64,000 nt of DNA, taken from NCBI RefSeq assembly GCF_900475415.1, contig NZ_LS483388.1, forward strand, positions 1,969,047-2,033,046. Direction: 5' to 3'. Both the position numbers and the translations under genes were made by a program. The notes under the pieces are model-generated. The model was not told where the DNA came from. It worked only from the letters and a program-made list of their open reading frames with translations, and did not search any database. Positions 10,645 through 19,849 of this stretch are shown in pieces; position 1 is the first letter of the stretch, and each line of letters begins with the position of its first letter. The stretch comes from Streptococcus porcinus. Lineage in GTDB: Bacteria > Bacillota > Bacilli > Lactobacillales > Streptococcaceae.

Positions 10645-11078
10645 ATACTTAGAGCCAAATCTTTTTCAAAACGCTCAGCAATATCTTCATTGCGACAAAT
10701 AACTAATAGCGTGTCCGCTCCTGCAACTGTGCCTATGATTTCATCAATATCGCCATTGTCAATCAGATTTGCTAAGACATCTGCTTCACCTAGATTGGTG
10801 TGGAGAACTAACATAAAACCAGCACGATCAACTTTCAAAACGTAGTAACGAACATCCGGACTAAAGGGAGAAGTAACTGGTTCTGATAAACTGTAATAGA
10901 GTTTTCCTTTTTCATTACGTAATTTTAAGAGACCTATTTCTCTCAAGTCACGAGATAGGGTTGCCTGAGTAACACTAATTCCTTCTTTGCTGAGAAAATT
11001 TTTAATTTCTTCTTGCGTACCAATATGTTCTGATTGAATAATTCGCTTGATCTGATTTTGACGCTCAATTTTATTCAT
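10641..11078 (-). CDS. argR: Arginine repressor ArgR/AhrC family
   Basis: A 145-residue ArgR: an N-terminal winged helix (recognition helix around [14 protein letters not shown], residues 38-51) and a C-terminal hexamerisation and arginine-binding domain ([14 protein letters not shown]). It would repress or activate arginine genes with arginine as co-effector. It is the first gene of an argR-ylbF-mutS operon and is divergent from argS across about 290 bases, so its own promoter and that of argS share a control region. Streptococci often carry several ArgR paralogues; the one next to argS is usually taken as the canonical copy. Confidence 0.95.
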   Translation of the reverse strand: MNKIERQNQIKRIIQSEHIGTQEEIKNFLSKEGISVTQATLSRDLREIGLLKLRNEKGKLYYSLSEPVTSPFSPDVRYYVLKVDRAGFMLVLHTNLGEADVLANLIDNGDIDEIIGTVAGADTLLVICRNEDIAERFEKDLALSI

Positions 11079-11113
11079 ATGATTCCACCCTAATTGTATA
11101 ATTATCCTTTCAA

Positions 11114-11146
11114 ATTATAACAAAAAAAACTTAATAATTCATTATC
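11114..11146 (-). promoter_or_regulatory. argR promoter with an ARG-box-like sequence at the -35 position
   Basis: TATAAT (complement of 11114-11119) is a perfect -10. At the -35 distance the minus strand reads TAATGAATTATTAA, which resembles an ARG box half-site pair (TGAAT..ATT). An ARG box there would let ArgR repress its own operon. The match is imperfect, so autoregulation is inference. Confidence 0.4.
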
Positions 11147-11326
11147 TTACCCTATATTTTTATCGACTATCACATTTTTCTTGTTTCAAAAACCTTTTAA
11201 AATCCACTTAACCCTTTTATTTTAAACTTTCACAATAAAAGCAAGTGTTAGATTTATCACATTTTTATGTAAAATATAATGACAGTATAATTTATCAAAT
11301 CATTTCTCGTTTATTTTAAGAAATTG

Positions 11327-11335
11327 TGTTAAAAT
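11327..11335 (+). promoter_or_regulatory. Extended -10 promoter of argS
   Basis: TGTTAAAAT carries the TGn extension followed by TAAAAT. It ends 30 bases before the argS ATG. No clear -35 is visible, which is common with extended -10 promoters. Confidence 0.55.
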
Positions 11336-11365
11336 GGATTGACAAACTATTTTAGGAGAAACAAG

Positions 11366-13054
11366 ATGGATACTAAATCATTGATTGCAAGTGAGATTGC
11401 AAAAGTGGTTCCTGAATTGAACCAAGAGACTATCTATAATTTGCTTGAAACACCAAAAAATTCTGACATGGGGGATATTGCTTTTCCTACCTTTAGCCTT
11501 GCTAAAGTGCTACGCAAAGCCCCTCAAATGATTGCTGCAGAGCTTGCCGAAAAAATCGACTCAAGTCAATTTGAAAAAGTGATGGCAGTTGGTCCTTACA
11601 TCAACTTCTTCCTTGATAAAACCACGATTTCAAAAAATGTGCTCCACGCCGTTATTGAAGAAAAATCTGATTATGGTCAACAGCATATTGGTGATGGCCA
11701 AAATATCACATTAGACATGTCTAGTCCTAACATTGCTAAACCATTCTCAGTTGGGCATTTACGTTCTACTGTCATTGCTGATGCTATTGGACACATTTAC
11801 TCTAAACTTGGTTACAACTCAATCCGTATTAACCATCTAGGTGACTGGGGTAAACAGTTCGGAATGCTGATTGTTGCCTACAAACTTTGGGGAGATCAAG
11901 CAGCTATTGAAGCTAACCCAATCGATGAGCTTCTTAAACTTTATGTAAGAATCAATGCAGAAGCTGAAGAAAATCCTGAATTGGATGAACAAGCTCGTCA
12001 ATGGTTCAAAAAACTTGAAGACGGGGATAAAGAAGCTTGGGATTTATGGCAATGGTTCCGCGATGAAAGTCTTGTTGAGTTCAATCGTATCTATGATAAA
12101 CTGGATGTTACTTTTGATTATTTCCATGGCGAAGCTTTCTACAATGACAAAATGGATGAAGGAATTCAAATCCTTGAAGATAAACATCTTCTTAAAGAGT
12201 CTAAAGGTGCCCAAATTGTAGACCTTGAAAAATATGATTTACCACCTGCTCTTATCAAAAAATCAGATGGAGCAACTCTCTATATTACGCGTGATATGGC
12301 GACAGCAATGTATCGCCAACGCACCTTCAATTTTGTTAAAAACATCTATGTTGTAGGACAAGAACAATCTCACCACTTTAAGCAACTTAAAGCCGTTCTA
12401 AAAGAGATGGGCTTTGACTGGGCAGATAACATGATTCATGTTTCTTTTGGTTTAGTTACAAAAAACAAGAAAAAATTATCTACTCGTAAAGGAAACATTA
12501 TTCGTCTTGAGCCAACTCTTGATGAAGCAGTTGCTCGTGCTTTGACTCAAATTGAATCTAAAAATCCAGACCTTGAAAATAAGGAAGCTGTCGCACATGC
12601 CGTTGGTGTTGGTGCAGTGAAGTTTTACGATCTTAAAACTGATCGTGATAATGGCTACGATTTCGACCTTGAAGCAATGGTTTCTTTTGAAGGTGAAACT
12701 GGACCCTATGTTCAATACACATACGCTCGTATTCAATCTATTCTACGTAAGGCAAATTTCACGCCAGAAATAAACAAAGATTATTCCTTAAATGATGATG
12801 AATCTTGGGAGATTATCAAATTGCTTCAAAGCTTTGCTACTAACATTCAGCGTGCAGCAGATAAATATGATCCATCAATTATCGCAAAATTTGCTATCCA
12901 ACTGGCGCAAGCTTTCAACAAGTATTATGCCCATACGCGTATTCTTGATGAGTCTGATGAACGCGACAGTCGTCTAGCACTTTGCTATTCTACAGCAGTC
13001 GTCCTCAAAGAATCACTTCGCCTTCTAGGTGTTCAAGCTCCAGAAAAAATGTAA
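11366..13054 (+). CDS. argS: Arginyl-tRNA synthetase
   Basis: Charges tRNA-Arg in the cytoplasm. A class I synthetase of 563 residues with the HIGH-type motif FSVGHLRST following SPNIAKP, a KMSKS-like loop LSTRKGN, and the C-terminal DALR anticodon-binding domain. I start at the ATG at 11366 because it follows AGGAGA; an in-frame TTG 27 bases upstream lacks a ribosome-binding site and would overlap the promoter. Divergent from argR. No T-box is visible upstream, so control may be through the argR-argS region. Confidence 0.97.
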   Translation: MDTKSLIASEIAKVVPELNQETIYNLLETPKNSDMGDIAFPTFSLAKVLRKAPQMIAAELAEKIDSSQFEKVMAVGPYINFFLDKTTISKNVLHAVIEEKSDYGQQHIGDGQNITLDMSSPNIAKPFSVGHLRSTVIADAIGHIYSKLGYNSIRINHLGDWGKQFGMLIVAYKLWGDQAAIEANPIDELLKLYVRINAEAEENPELDEQARQWFKKLEDGDKEAWDLWQWFRDESLVEFNRIYDKLDVTFDYFHGEAFYNDKMDEGIQILEDKHLLKESKGAQIVDLEKYDLPPALIKKSDGATLYITRDMATAMYRQRTFNFVKNIYVVGQEQSHHFKQLKAVLKEMGFDWADNMIHVSFGLVTKNKKKLSTRKGNIIRLEPTLDEAVARALTQIESKNPDLENKEAVAHAVGVGAVKFYDLKTDRDNGYDFDLEAMVSFEGETGPYVQYTYARIQSILRKANFTPEINKDYSLNDDESWEIIKLLQSFATNIQRAADKYDPSIIAKFAIQLAQAFNKYYAHTRILDESDERDSRLALCYSTAVVLKESLRLLGVQAPEKM

Positions 13055-13056
13055 GA

Positions 13057-13094
13057 AAAAAGTTCTGTACCCTCTTAAGGTACAGAACTTTTTT
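13057..13094. terminator. Bidirectional terminator between argS and yitT
   Basis: A 15-bp perfect stem (left arm 13057-13071, right arm 13079-13093) with a 7-base loop, A tract on the left and T tract on the right, so it can work for argS and for the convergent YitT gene. Confidence 0.9.
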
Positions 13095-13099
13095 AGTGG

Positions 13100-13981
13100 T
13101 TAAACTGGCTTATCATAGTTCTTACGCCTAATTTTAAAATCAGAACTAATGACTTCATCAACATCAACAATTGAAATAAAGGCATCTGGATCCAAGTCTG
13201 CTAGAATACGCTTAACATCTCTAACTTCATTAGGGCTTAGAGTAATATACATAACATTATACTCATTACCTGAATAGGCTCCTTCTCCTTTAAGATAAGT
13301 AACCCCTCGGTTAATTTCCGTTAAAATAGCTTGTGCTGCTGCTTTAGAATGTTTTGTAATAATGATCATTCCCCGTATAGTATAACCACCGTTTTGAACG
13401 ATAGTTAAGACCTGACTGAAAACAAAACTAGCAACCAAAGTATAAAGCATCTGTTTCAAATCAATATAAGTTAAAGAAGCTATTAAAATAACAGCATCAA
13501 TAGCAAGCAAGGTCTGACCCAGTTTAATACCCATCTTCTCTTCAGCTATACGACCAATAATATCAGTCCCACCTGTTGTGGCACCGTATCGGAAAACTAA
13601 ACCACACCCCACACCTGAAAATAAACCGGCAACAACTGCTACTAACATCATATCATGCTCCAGTCCCAAGGCAATCGGTACTTTCTGCCAAAACCATATG
13701 AAAATAGACATGCTTACTGTCCCATAGATAGTTAACGCCAAGGAACGTCGTCCAAATATCATGGCTCCTACTATAAATAACGGAATGTTAAATAGCAAAG
13801 AAGAAAAGGCCGGATTAACTCCCATTAAAGCATGTAACATTAATGTCAGTCCAGATACTCCACCTTCTGCAAGTCTATTTGCCATATTAAAATTAACAAA
13901 GCCAAAAGAATAAATGGCAACGCCTAACGTAATCACAAACAAAGCTTTCAAGCGTCCAAACCAAATATGAAATTGTGTCAT
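13100..13981 (-). CDS. YitT family membrane protein (paralogue 1)
   Basis: A 293-residue YitT/UPF0750 protein: five to six membrane segments over about residues 10-195 (with NMANRLAEGGVSGL and GATTGGTDIIG typical of the family) and a soluble C-terminal DUF2179 domain (residues about 215-285) with the PII-like ending LDPDAFISIVDVDEV. Biochemical role not established. ATG start after GAGGAGGG. It is the last of three tandem paralogues behind aspS, but a strong terminator hairpin lies just upstream of it, so its expression may be attenuated. Confidence 0.85.
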   Translation of the reverse strand: MTQFHIWFGRLKALFVITLGVAIYSFGFVNFNMANRLAEGGVSGLTLMLHALMGVNPAFSSLLFNIPLFIVGAMIFGRRSLALTIYGTVSMSIFIWFWQKVPIALGLEHDMMLVAVVAGLFSGVGCGLVFRYGATTGGTDIIGRIAEEKMGIKLGQTLLAIDAVILIASLTYIDLKQMLYTLVASFVFSQVLTIVQNGGYTIRGMIIITKHSKAAAQAILTEINRGVTYLKGEGAYSGNEYNVMYITLSPNEVRDVKRILADLDPDAFISIVDVDEVISSDFKIRRKNYDKPV

Positions 13982-14002
13982 ATCATTCCCTCCTCTATCG
14001 AT

Positions 14003-14038
14003 AAAAAACTAGTTGCTTCTTTGAGAAGCAAACTAGTT
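14003..14038 (-). terminator. Terminator-like hairpin between two yitT paralogues
   Basis: Arms 14007-14020 and 14024-14038 form a 14-bp stem with one bulge and a 3-base loop, followed on the minus strand by six T residues. It overlaps the stop codon of the upstream paralogue and precedes the ribosome-binding site of the next, so it would reduce read-through within the operon. Confidence 0.8.
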
Positions 14039-14917
14039 ACCTATCTTCTTTTTTCTTTTTTTCTTCTTAGGTATAAAGAAGTCCGGACTGTTTATCTCAT
14101 CCATATCAAAAATGGAAACAAATGCTCTCGGATCAATCTCACTTATTACTTCTTTAAGCTCACGTACATCTGTTCTACTCAGAGCAGCATAGATAACTTT
14201 TTTCTCTCGAGCAGAATAAGCACCTTCACCATTCAAGTAAGTGACTCCTCTACCTAATTCTTCCATGATAAATTGTGATATTTCAGTGGAAAAGTCTGAA
14301 ACAATAATTGTTCCTCTAACGGAATAACCACCATTTTGAACAATATGAGCAATCCTTCCGTACATAAAACTAGCAATTAGAGCATACATCATATCTGGGA
14401 TAGAAATATAAGTCAAAGATAGAATCATAACAAAAATATCAATTCCAAGTAGTGCTTGATTGAGTTGTAAACCAAACTTAGTCTCAATAACTTTACCAAT
14501 GATATCAGATCCGCCAATCGTTCCTCCACTACGAAAAACTAGGCCTCCACCAAGTCCCCCAATAATCCCCGCCATCAAAGAAATAACTAACTTATCATGA
14601 TTAAGGTCAATCAAGAGTGGTATTTTTTGAAACATCCAAACGAAAAAATAGAGAGATAAAACACCCGTCACAGTATAAACTGTAGATCTTCTACCAAAAT
14701 ACTTAGCTCCGATAAAAACTAGTGGTAAGTTGATGAGGTAGCCTGAAATAATGGGATCAATATTAAACAATGCCTTTCCGACAAGTGTTAGCCCCGACAT
14801 CCCATTAGCTGCGATACGGTTTGCCATATAAAAATAAACAAAGGCAAAAGCATATATTGCTGATCCACCAATGATATATGATAGTTTTTTAAATTCAAGT
14901 TTACTGTCAAATGGCAT
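14033..14917 (-). CDS. YitT family membrane protein (paralogue 2)
   Basis: A 294-residue YitT/UPF0750 protein with the same layout as its neighbours: hydrophobic N-terminal two-thirds (NRIAANGMSGLTLVG, GGTIGGSDIIG) and a C-terminal DUF2179 domain ending in DPRAFVSIFDMDEI and a very basic tail (KKKKRKKK). I start at the ATG at 14917 because AAAGGAGG precedes it; the in-frame GTG at 14944, which overlaps the previous stop, lacks such a site. Second of three tandem paralogues; function unknown. Confidence 0.85.
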   Translation of the reverse strand: MPFDSKLEFKKLSYIIGGSAIYAFAFVYFYMANRIAANGMSGLTLVGKALFNIDPIISGYLINLPLVFIGAKYFGRRSTVYTVTGVLSLYFFVWMFQKIPLLIDLNHDKLVISLMAGIIGGLGGGLVFRSGGTIGGSDIIGKVIETKFGLQLNQALLGIDIFVMILSLTYISIPDMMYALIASFMYGRIAHIVQNGGYSVRGTIIVSDFSTEISQFIMEELGRGVTYLNGEGAYSAREKKVIYAALSRTDVRELKEVISEIDPRAFVSIFDMDEINSPDFFIPKKKKRKKKIGN

Positions 14918-14943
14918 CCCAACCTCCTTTGTGAGTCTAAACA

Positions 14944-15885
14944 CTAATCATCTTCAACAAAACGGCCTATTATCCGAACATTTTCGGCCACAGAGATAAA
15001 TGCATCTGGATCTGTCTTTAACATTAATACCTTAAAACCGATATACTCCTCCTGAGTCAATATGGTAATAAGGACAGTCTTATGAACATGTTTATAGGTC
15101 CCTTCAGCATCATTTATACATGTTACTCCACGATGTAATTTTTTATGAATAGCTTTTATAACCTTATCTGGTTGTTCAGTTACTATCATCGCTTGCATTT
15201 TCTTTTGCTTAGTATATATAGCATCCGTTATCCGTGTACTAACGAATATAGCTACCATGGAATAAAGTGCATATTGCCAACCAAATAAAATCCCAGCAAA
15301 AACCATAATAACAGCATTAAGAGCTAGAGCGATCTGCCCCACATCTTTGCCAGTTTTCTTACGAATAGTTAAGCTAACAATATCAGTTCCTCCACTTGAG
15401 ATTCGTGATTTTAACCCAAAACCGACACCAATCCCCATAAAAAGTCCTCCAAAAATGGCATTTATTAATGGATCTTCTGTCAGTGTCAACTGTGGGATAA
15501 TCTGAATAAAGAAGGAGGACATGGTAACTGTTATAAAAGTGAAAATTGTAAATTTATGTCCAATTTTATACCAAGCTAAAACTAGTAAAGGAAGGTTTAT
15601 CACATAAAAAACAAGTGAAATTGGCAGTGACATTCCTAAAGTACGATGACTCACCGCCGAAATAACTTGTGCTAAACCTGTTGCTCCACTGGAATAGACA
15701 TGACCCGGTTGAAAAAATAAATTAACAGCAATACTAGAAAGAATCCCATATAAGATAGAAGCAGAAATTTTTTCTGCGTATTTCTCCCTAGAAATGCTTC
15801 GCAGGGCATGTAGTAGTCCTACTTTTTTAGCACCGCGACTAATAACATATTTTACTTTTTTCTTGTAAGTTGTTTTTCTAATCAT
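14944..15885 (-). CDS. YitT family membrane protein (paralogue 3)
   Basis: A 313-residue YitT/UPF0750 protein. It differs from its two neighbours by a basic, roughly 40-residue N-terminal extension (rich in Lys/Arg) before the first membrane segment. The family motifs [14 protein letters not shown] and [12 protein letters not shown] and the C-terminal DUF2179 domain ([13 protein letters not shown]) are present. Its start overlaps the aspS stop by 8 bases, so translation is probably coupled to aspS. Function unknown; the divergence from its neighbours suggests the three copies are not redundant. Confidence 0.85.
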   Translation of the reverse strand: MIRKTTYKKKVKYVISRGAKKVGLLHALRSISREKYAEKISASILYGILSSIAVNLFFQPGHVYSSGATGLAQVISAVSHRTLGMSLPISLVFYVINLPLLVLAWYKIGHKFTIFTFITVTMSSFFIQIIPQLTLTEDPLINAIFGGLFMGIGVGFGLKSRISSGGTDIVSLTIRKKTGKDVGQIALALNAVIMVFAGILFGWQYALYSMVAIFVSTRITDAIYTKQKKMQAMIVTEQPDKVIKAIHKKLHRGVTCINDAEGTYKHVHKTVLITILTQEEYIGFKVLMLKTDPDAFISVAENVRIIGRFVEDD

Positions 15886-17626
15886 GACTTTCTACTTGAA
15901 GACTTAATTCATCTAGTTGTTTGTCTGACACTAAGCTCGGTGCCTGTGTCATTGGATCACTTGCTTTGTTATTTTTAGGGAAAGCGATAACCTCACGAAT
16001 ATTATCTTTACCAGCAAGTAACATTACAAAACGATCAAGACCGATAGCCAAGCCGCCATGTGGAGGGAAGCCATAATCCATAGCCTCTAGTAGGAAGCCA
16101 AATTGTTCATTAGCAGCGTCTCTTGTAAACCCTAGAGCTTTAAACATACGTTCTTGCATGTCTCTATGATTAATCCTTAGGCTACCACCACCAAGTTCAT
16201 ATCCATTTAAAACAATATCATAAGCTACAGCTCGAACCTTGGCTAAATCTCCTTCCAATTCTTTGGCAGATGCTTCTGTTGGTAGTGTAAATGGATGATG
16301 CGCCGACATATAACGGTCTTCTTCTTCTGACCATTCAAACATCGGCCAGTCAACAACCCAAAGGAAGTTAAATTTTTTGTTATCAATTAAACCGAGTTCT
16401 TTGGCTAAGCGGTTACGCAGAGCACCGAGTGTATTATTGGCAATGGTTAATTCATCAGCGACAAATAAAATTAAGTCATTGTCAGTTATATGTAAAGCTT
16501 CTGTCAACCTGCTGTCAATTTCTGTTAAGAACTTAGCAACGGGACCTGCTAGCAAGCCATCTACCTTCTTCACCCAGGCTAGACCTTTTGCACCAAACTG
16601 CTTAGCAAACTCAGTTAGCTTATCAATATCTTTGCGTGAGAATTGATCTGCTTTATCTTTTACAACAATAGCTTTAACTGCTGGTGCTTCTGAAAAAACT
16701 TTAAAATCAACGTCTTTTACAAGTTGAGTCAAATCTTGCAAGAGCATATCAAAGCGGGTATCTGGTTTGTCAGATCCGTAAAAGTTCATGGCATCGTCAT
16801 AAGACATTCTCGGGAAAGGAAGTTTGACGTCAATACCCTTGGTGTCTTTCATAACCTTAGCAATCATACCTTCAACTAAATCTTGGATTTCCTGTTCCGA
16901 TAAGAAAGAGGTTTCCAAGTCAACTTGTGTAAATTCTGGTTGACGATCACCACGTAAATCCTCATCACGGAAACATTTAACGATTTGGTAATAACGATCG
17001 AAACCAGCATTCATTAATAGCTGCTTCGTGATTTGCGGACTTTGTGGCAAAGCGTAGAAATGCCCTTGACTAACCCTACTTGGTACCAAGTAGTCACGCG
17101 CCCCTTCTGGTGTGGACTTGGTTAGCATTGGCGTTTCAACATCAATGAAATCGAGATCATCTAAATAATTACGAATTGAATGTGTTACCTTAGCACGTAG
17201 CTTGAAGTTTTCCAACATCTCCGGACGACGCAAATCTAAATAGCGATAACGAAGTCTAGTCTCATCACCGACCTCAACAGCATCTTTAATTTCAAAAGGT
17301 GTTGTTTTAGAGGTGTTTAAAATAGTTAACTCAGTAACTTTTAGCTCGACAGAACCTGTTGCTAATTGATCATTTGCCTGTTGACGCTCCTGAACCACAC
17401 CCTGAACTTCAATAACATATTCACTACGAATAGCCTCTGCATTCTTTACCACATCAGCATTAGTTTCCTCTGGATTAATAACAAGTTGCATAATACCTTC
17501 ACGGTCGCGTAAATCAATAAAAATAAGGCCGCCCAAGTCTCTACGACGTCCAACCCAACCTTTTAAAGTAAGTTCTTGTCCAATATGTTCTGACCGAACA
17601 TGTCCAGCATACATGCTACGTTTCAT
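15878..17626 (-). CDS. aspS: Aspartyl-tRNA synthetase
   Basis: Charges tRNA-Asp. A class II synthetase of 582 residues, the bacterial length: OB-fold anticodon domain at the N-terminus ([22 protein letters not shown]), motif 2 ([16 protein letters not shown]), a bacterial insertion (GAD) domain in the middle, and motif 3 ([13 protein letters not shown]). It is the first gene of an operon that continues into three YitT genes. A consensus -10 lies 35 bases upstream. hisS lies upstream but has its own terminator. Confidence 0.97.
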   Translation of the reverse strand: MKRSMYAGHVRSEHIGQELTLKGWVGRRRDLGGLIFIDLRDREGIMQLVINPEETNADVVKNAEAIRSEYVIEVQGVVQERQQANDQLATGSVELKVTELTILNTSKTTPFEIKDAVEVGDETRLRYRYLDLRRPEMLENFKLRAKVTHSIRNYLDDLDFIDVETPMLTKSTPEGARDYLVPSRVSQGHFYALPQSPQITKQLLMNAGFDRYYQIVKCFRDEDLRGDRQPEFTQVDLETSFLSEQEIQDLVEGMIAKVMKDTKGIDVKLPFPRMSYDDAMNFYGSDKPDTRFDMLLQDLTQLVKDVDFKVFSEAPAVKAIVVKDKADQFSRKDIDKLTEFAKQFGAKGLAWVKKVDGLLAGPVAKFLTEIDSRLTEALHITDNDLILFVADELTIANNTLGALRNRLAKELGLIDNKKFNFLWVVDWPMFEWSEEEDRYMSAHHPFTLPTEASAKELEGDLAKVRAVAYDIVLNGYELGGGSLRINHRDMQERMFKALGFTRDAANEQFGFLLEAMDYGFPPHGGLAIGLDRFVMLLAGKDNIREVIAFPKNNKASDPMTQAPSLVSDKQLDELSLQVESHD

Positions 17627-17660
17627 CTAGTTATCTCCGATATATTTTTTAGTCTTTACT

Positions 17661-17666
17661 ATTATA
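17661..17666 (-). promoter_or_regulatory. -10 element of the aspS promoter
   Basis: TATAAT on the minus strand, 35 bases before the aspS ATG. No good -35 is visible at the usual distance. Confidence 0.6.
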
Positions 17667-17741
17667 ACAAAATCCATCTAAAAACCCCACCCATTTAAAG
17701 AGAATTAAAACCAGTCAATGATTAGCACACAAAACGTAATC

Positions 17742-17763
17742 AAAAAGAGGGCTAAAAACCCTC
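17742..17763 (-). terminator. Intrinsic terminator of hisS
   Basis: Stem GAGGG/CCCTC with a 7-base loop and a five-T tail on the minus strand, just after the hisS stop codon. Confidence 0.75.
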
Positions 17764-17771
17764 AATACTTA

Positions 17772-19049
17772 TCAAACTAATTTAGACAATAACCTAGGGA
17801 AATCGTTACTTATTTCTTCAAAGCTAGCTTCAATTTCTTGACGACTTTGGTTATTTTTAAGGGTTACTTTGCCAGCTTCAACTTCACTTTCGCCAAGAGT
17901 CATAATCACTTTCGCTTTAAAACTATCTGCTGATTTAAATTGTGCCTTAATTTTACGTCCTAAATAATCACGCTCTACTTTAAAACCCTGTCTACGAAGG
18001 GACTGTACTAATGCCAAAGCTTTGCTATTAGCACGATCTCCCAATACGGCAACATAAACATCCATTCCAGGTACTACAGGGAGTGTGATGCCCTGCTTTT
18101 CCAAAATAAGCAAAAGCCGTTCAAGCCCTAAACCAAAACCAAAACCTGGCGTTTCTGGTCCATTAAAGTAGCTAACCAAACCATCATAGCGGCCACCTGC
18201 ACAAATAGTTAATTCCGAGTTATCTACAGTTGCCATGAACTCAAAAATCGTGTGGTTATAGTAATCCAAGCCACGTACCATATTGGTATCAATAACATAA
18301 GGGATTTCAAGGTCAGCTAACATAGCCTTAACAGTTTCAAAGTGAGCCTGACTCTCATCATCTAAATAATCCAAAATCGATGGTGCATTCTCAACAGCTA
18401 TTTTATCTTCTTTTTCCTTAGAATCCAAAACCCGCAATGGATTTTCATCCAAACGTCGTTGACTGTCTTTAGATAATTGCTCACGCATAGGTGTCAAGTA
18501 ATCAATCAAGGCTTGACGGTAAGCAGCACGACTAGTAGGATTACCTAAACTATTGATATGTAAAGTAATGTCTTTAATCCCTAATGTTTCAAAAAGATGA
18601 TTGGCCATAGCAATTGTTTCCACGTCACTGGCTGGGTTGGCAGAACCAAAACACTCTACCCCAATCTGGTGGAACTCACGCAGACGCCCCGCTTGCGGAC
18701 GTTCATAACGGAACATTGATCCGATATAATACAACTTAACTGGCTTTTGAACCTCTGGCGCAAAAAGCTTGTTCTCAACAAAAGAACGCACTACAGGAGC
18801 TGTCCCTTCCGGACGAAGCGTAATATGACGCTCCCCCTTGTCATAGAAATCATACATTTCTTTGGTCACAATATCAGTCGTATCACCGACCGATCGGCTA
18901 ATGACTTCATAGTGTTCAAACATTGGAGTCCTGATTTCTCCGTAATTATATTTTTCAAATGTTTCACGCGCAACAGCTTCAACATATTGCCACTTAGCAG
19001 CTTCTTCAGGTAAGATATCCTGAGTTCCTTTAGGTTTTTGAAGTTTCAT
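17772..19049 (-). CDS. hisS: Histidyl-tRNA synthetase
   Basis: Charges tRNA-His. A 425-residue class II synthetase with the canonical start [16 protein letters not shown], motif 2 region ([21 protein letters not shown]), the two HisRS-specific boxes ([12 protein letters not shown] and CAGGRYDGL), and motif 3 ([13 protein letters not shown]). The start is fixed by the conserved N-terminus, but the sequence before this ATG is a poor ribosome-binding site; a small ORF with a strong site overlaps it. Divergent from rpmF. Confidence 0.97.
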   Translation of the reverse strand: MKLQKPKGTQDILPEEAAKWQYVEAVARETFEKYNYGEIRTPMFEHYEVISRSVGDTTDIVTKEMYDFYDKGERHITLRPEGTAPVVRSFVENKLFAPEVQKPVKLYYIGSMFRYERPQAGRLREFHQIGVECFGSANPASDVETIAMANHLFETLGIKDITLHINSLGNPTSRAAYRQALIDYLTPMREQLSKDSQRRLDENPLRVLDSKEKEDKIAVENAPSILDYLDDESQAHFETVKAMLADLEIPYVIDTNMVRGLDYYNHTIFEFMATVDNSELTICAGGRYDGLVSYFNGPETPGFGFGLGLERLLLILEKQGITLPVVPGMDVYVAVLGDRANSKALALVQSLRRQGFKVERDYLGRKIKAQFKSADSFKAKVIMTLGESEVEAGKVTLKNNQSRQEIEASFEEISNDFPRLLSKLV

Positions 19050-19098
19050 AATAATTGGTGCCTGAGTGTCTATAAAAACACTCTCTTCCTTTCTGCAT
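19030..19098 (-). CDS. Candidate leader peptide overlapping the hisS start
   Basis: A 22-codon ORF beginning at an ATG that follows a strong TAGGAGTG site by 8 bases. It runs in another frame through the hisS start and stops at TAA within hisS codons 6-7. A GAGTGT/ACACTC hairpin lies inside it, just ahead of the hisS ATG. The peptide ([13 protein letters not shown]...) contains one His. It may couple or tune hisS translation; it could also be fortuitous. Confidence 0.4.
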   Translation of the reverse strand: MQKGRECFYRHSGTNYYETSKT

Positions 19099-19182
19099 TC
19101 TAATCACTCCTATTTTAGCATTTTTCTAAGCCTTTTGGGTAGAGCGGAACTCTAAAAAAACTTTTTTGTCAAGTAACTTTAC

Positions 19183-19211
19183 TTTACAAAAAAGTTATGT
19201 TACTATATTAA
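19183..19211 (+). promoter_or_regulatory. rpmF-rpmG promoter inside an inverted repeat
   Basis: TTTACA (19183-19188) and TATTAA (19206-19211) are separated by 17 bases. An inverted repeat, AACTTTTTTGT (19160-19170) / ACAAAAAAGTT (19186-19196), overlaps the -35 and could be an operator or a weak terminator. The leader downstream holds a TGGC-GAAA-GCCA hairpin (19215-19226). Confidence 0.55.
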
Positions 19212-19304
19212 AGTTGGCGAAAGCCATAGACACAAAAATATTCTGGGCTATAAGCTTTAAAGTTTATTTCCAATGCCCAACATTTTAATCGGAGGATAGA
19301 AACA

Positions 19305-19487
19305 ATGGCAGTACCTGCACGTCACACGTCAAAAGCTAAAAAGAATAAACGTCGTACACATTATAAATTAACAGCTCCGTCTGTACAATTCGACGAAACT
19401 ACTGGAGATTTCTCACGTTCTCACCGCGTATCACTTAAAGGATACTACAAAGGACGTAAAATCGCTAAAGCTAACGAAGCTAAATAA
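19305..19487 (+). CDS. rpmF: 50S ribosomal protein L32
   Basis: A 60-residue protein starting [17 protein letters not shown], the family signature, after GGAGG. It contains no cysteine, so it is a zinc-free form without the zinc ribbon. It is a structural part of the large subunit. rpmG follows after 15 bases, so the two form a small operon closed by a strong terminator. Confidence 0.97.
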   Translation: MAVPARHTSKAKKNKRRTHYKLTAPSVQFDETTGDFSRSHRVSLKGYYKGRKIAKANEAK

Positions 19488-19502
19488 TAGAAGGGAGATA
19501 CC

Positions 19503-19652
19503 ATGCGCGTAAATATTACACTTGAACACAAAGAATCTGGTGAACGCTTGTACCTTACTTCAAAAAACAAACGTAACACTCCAGACCGACTTCAATTGAA
19601 AAAATATTCACCAAAATTACGTAAACACGTAACCTTTACTGAAGTAAAATAA
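19503..19652 (+). CDS. rpmG: 50S ribosomal protein L33 (cysteine-free form)
   Basis: A 49-residue protein beginning [18 protein letters not shown] and ending KHVTFTEVK. The ribosome-binding site AGGGAG precedes the ATG. The two CxxC pairs of zinc-binding L33 are absent, so this is the C-minus form. Large-subunit protein near the E site, co-transcribed with rpmF. Streptococci usually carry more than one L33 gene; the other copies are not in this window. Confidence 0.95.
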
Positions 19653-19663
19653 TTGAAACAACT

Positions 19664-19698
19664 AAAGTCCTTGAAAGATAACTTTCAAGGACTTTTTT
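19664..19698 (+). terminator. Intrinsic terminator of rpmF-rpmG
   Basis: 14-bp perfect stem (19664-19677 / 19682-19695), 4-base loop, six-T tail. Confidence 0.9.
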
Positions 19699-19747
19699 AA
19701 TACTCATTATGTTACAATTAAAGCAATAAAATCAAGGAGGTTAGCCT

Positions 19748-19849
19748 ATGTTTCAATTTCAAGCAAGCAAAACTGACTCAGGAATTAGAAAGTTTATTAA
19801 GAAAGAGGATTATTTTTGGAAAAATGTAAAATTGAAACAGATCGCTTAA
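19748..19849 (+). CDS. Small ORF (33 aa) overlapping the GNAT gene start
   Basis: An ORF of 33 codons with a near-perfect ribosome-binding site (AAGGAGG, 7 bases before the ATG). It ends 33 bases inside the following acetyltransferase gene, in another frame. The peptide is short and charged (MFQFQASKTDSG...), with no family I recognise. It may be a translational leader for the TTG-started acetyltransferase, or a real small protein. Confidence 0.45.
   Translation: MFQFQASKTDSGIRKFIKKEDYFWKNVKLKQIA

Noticed and set aside
11955..12221. ORFs inside argS in other frames
   Set aside because: Shadows of the argS reading frame, lysine- and asparagine-rich, without start signals.
18960..18975. parS-like sequence TGTTTCACGCGCAACA in hisS
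   Set aside because: It matches 14 of 16 positions but the changes break the palindrome in the right half, and it lies about 45 kb from the origin inside a conserved codon context. Likely coincidence.
19050..19140. Possible T-box before hisS
   Set aside because: The leader is under 100 bases and lacks the T-box signature GGTGG(T/A)ACCGCG.
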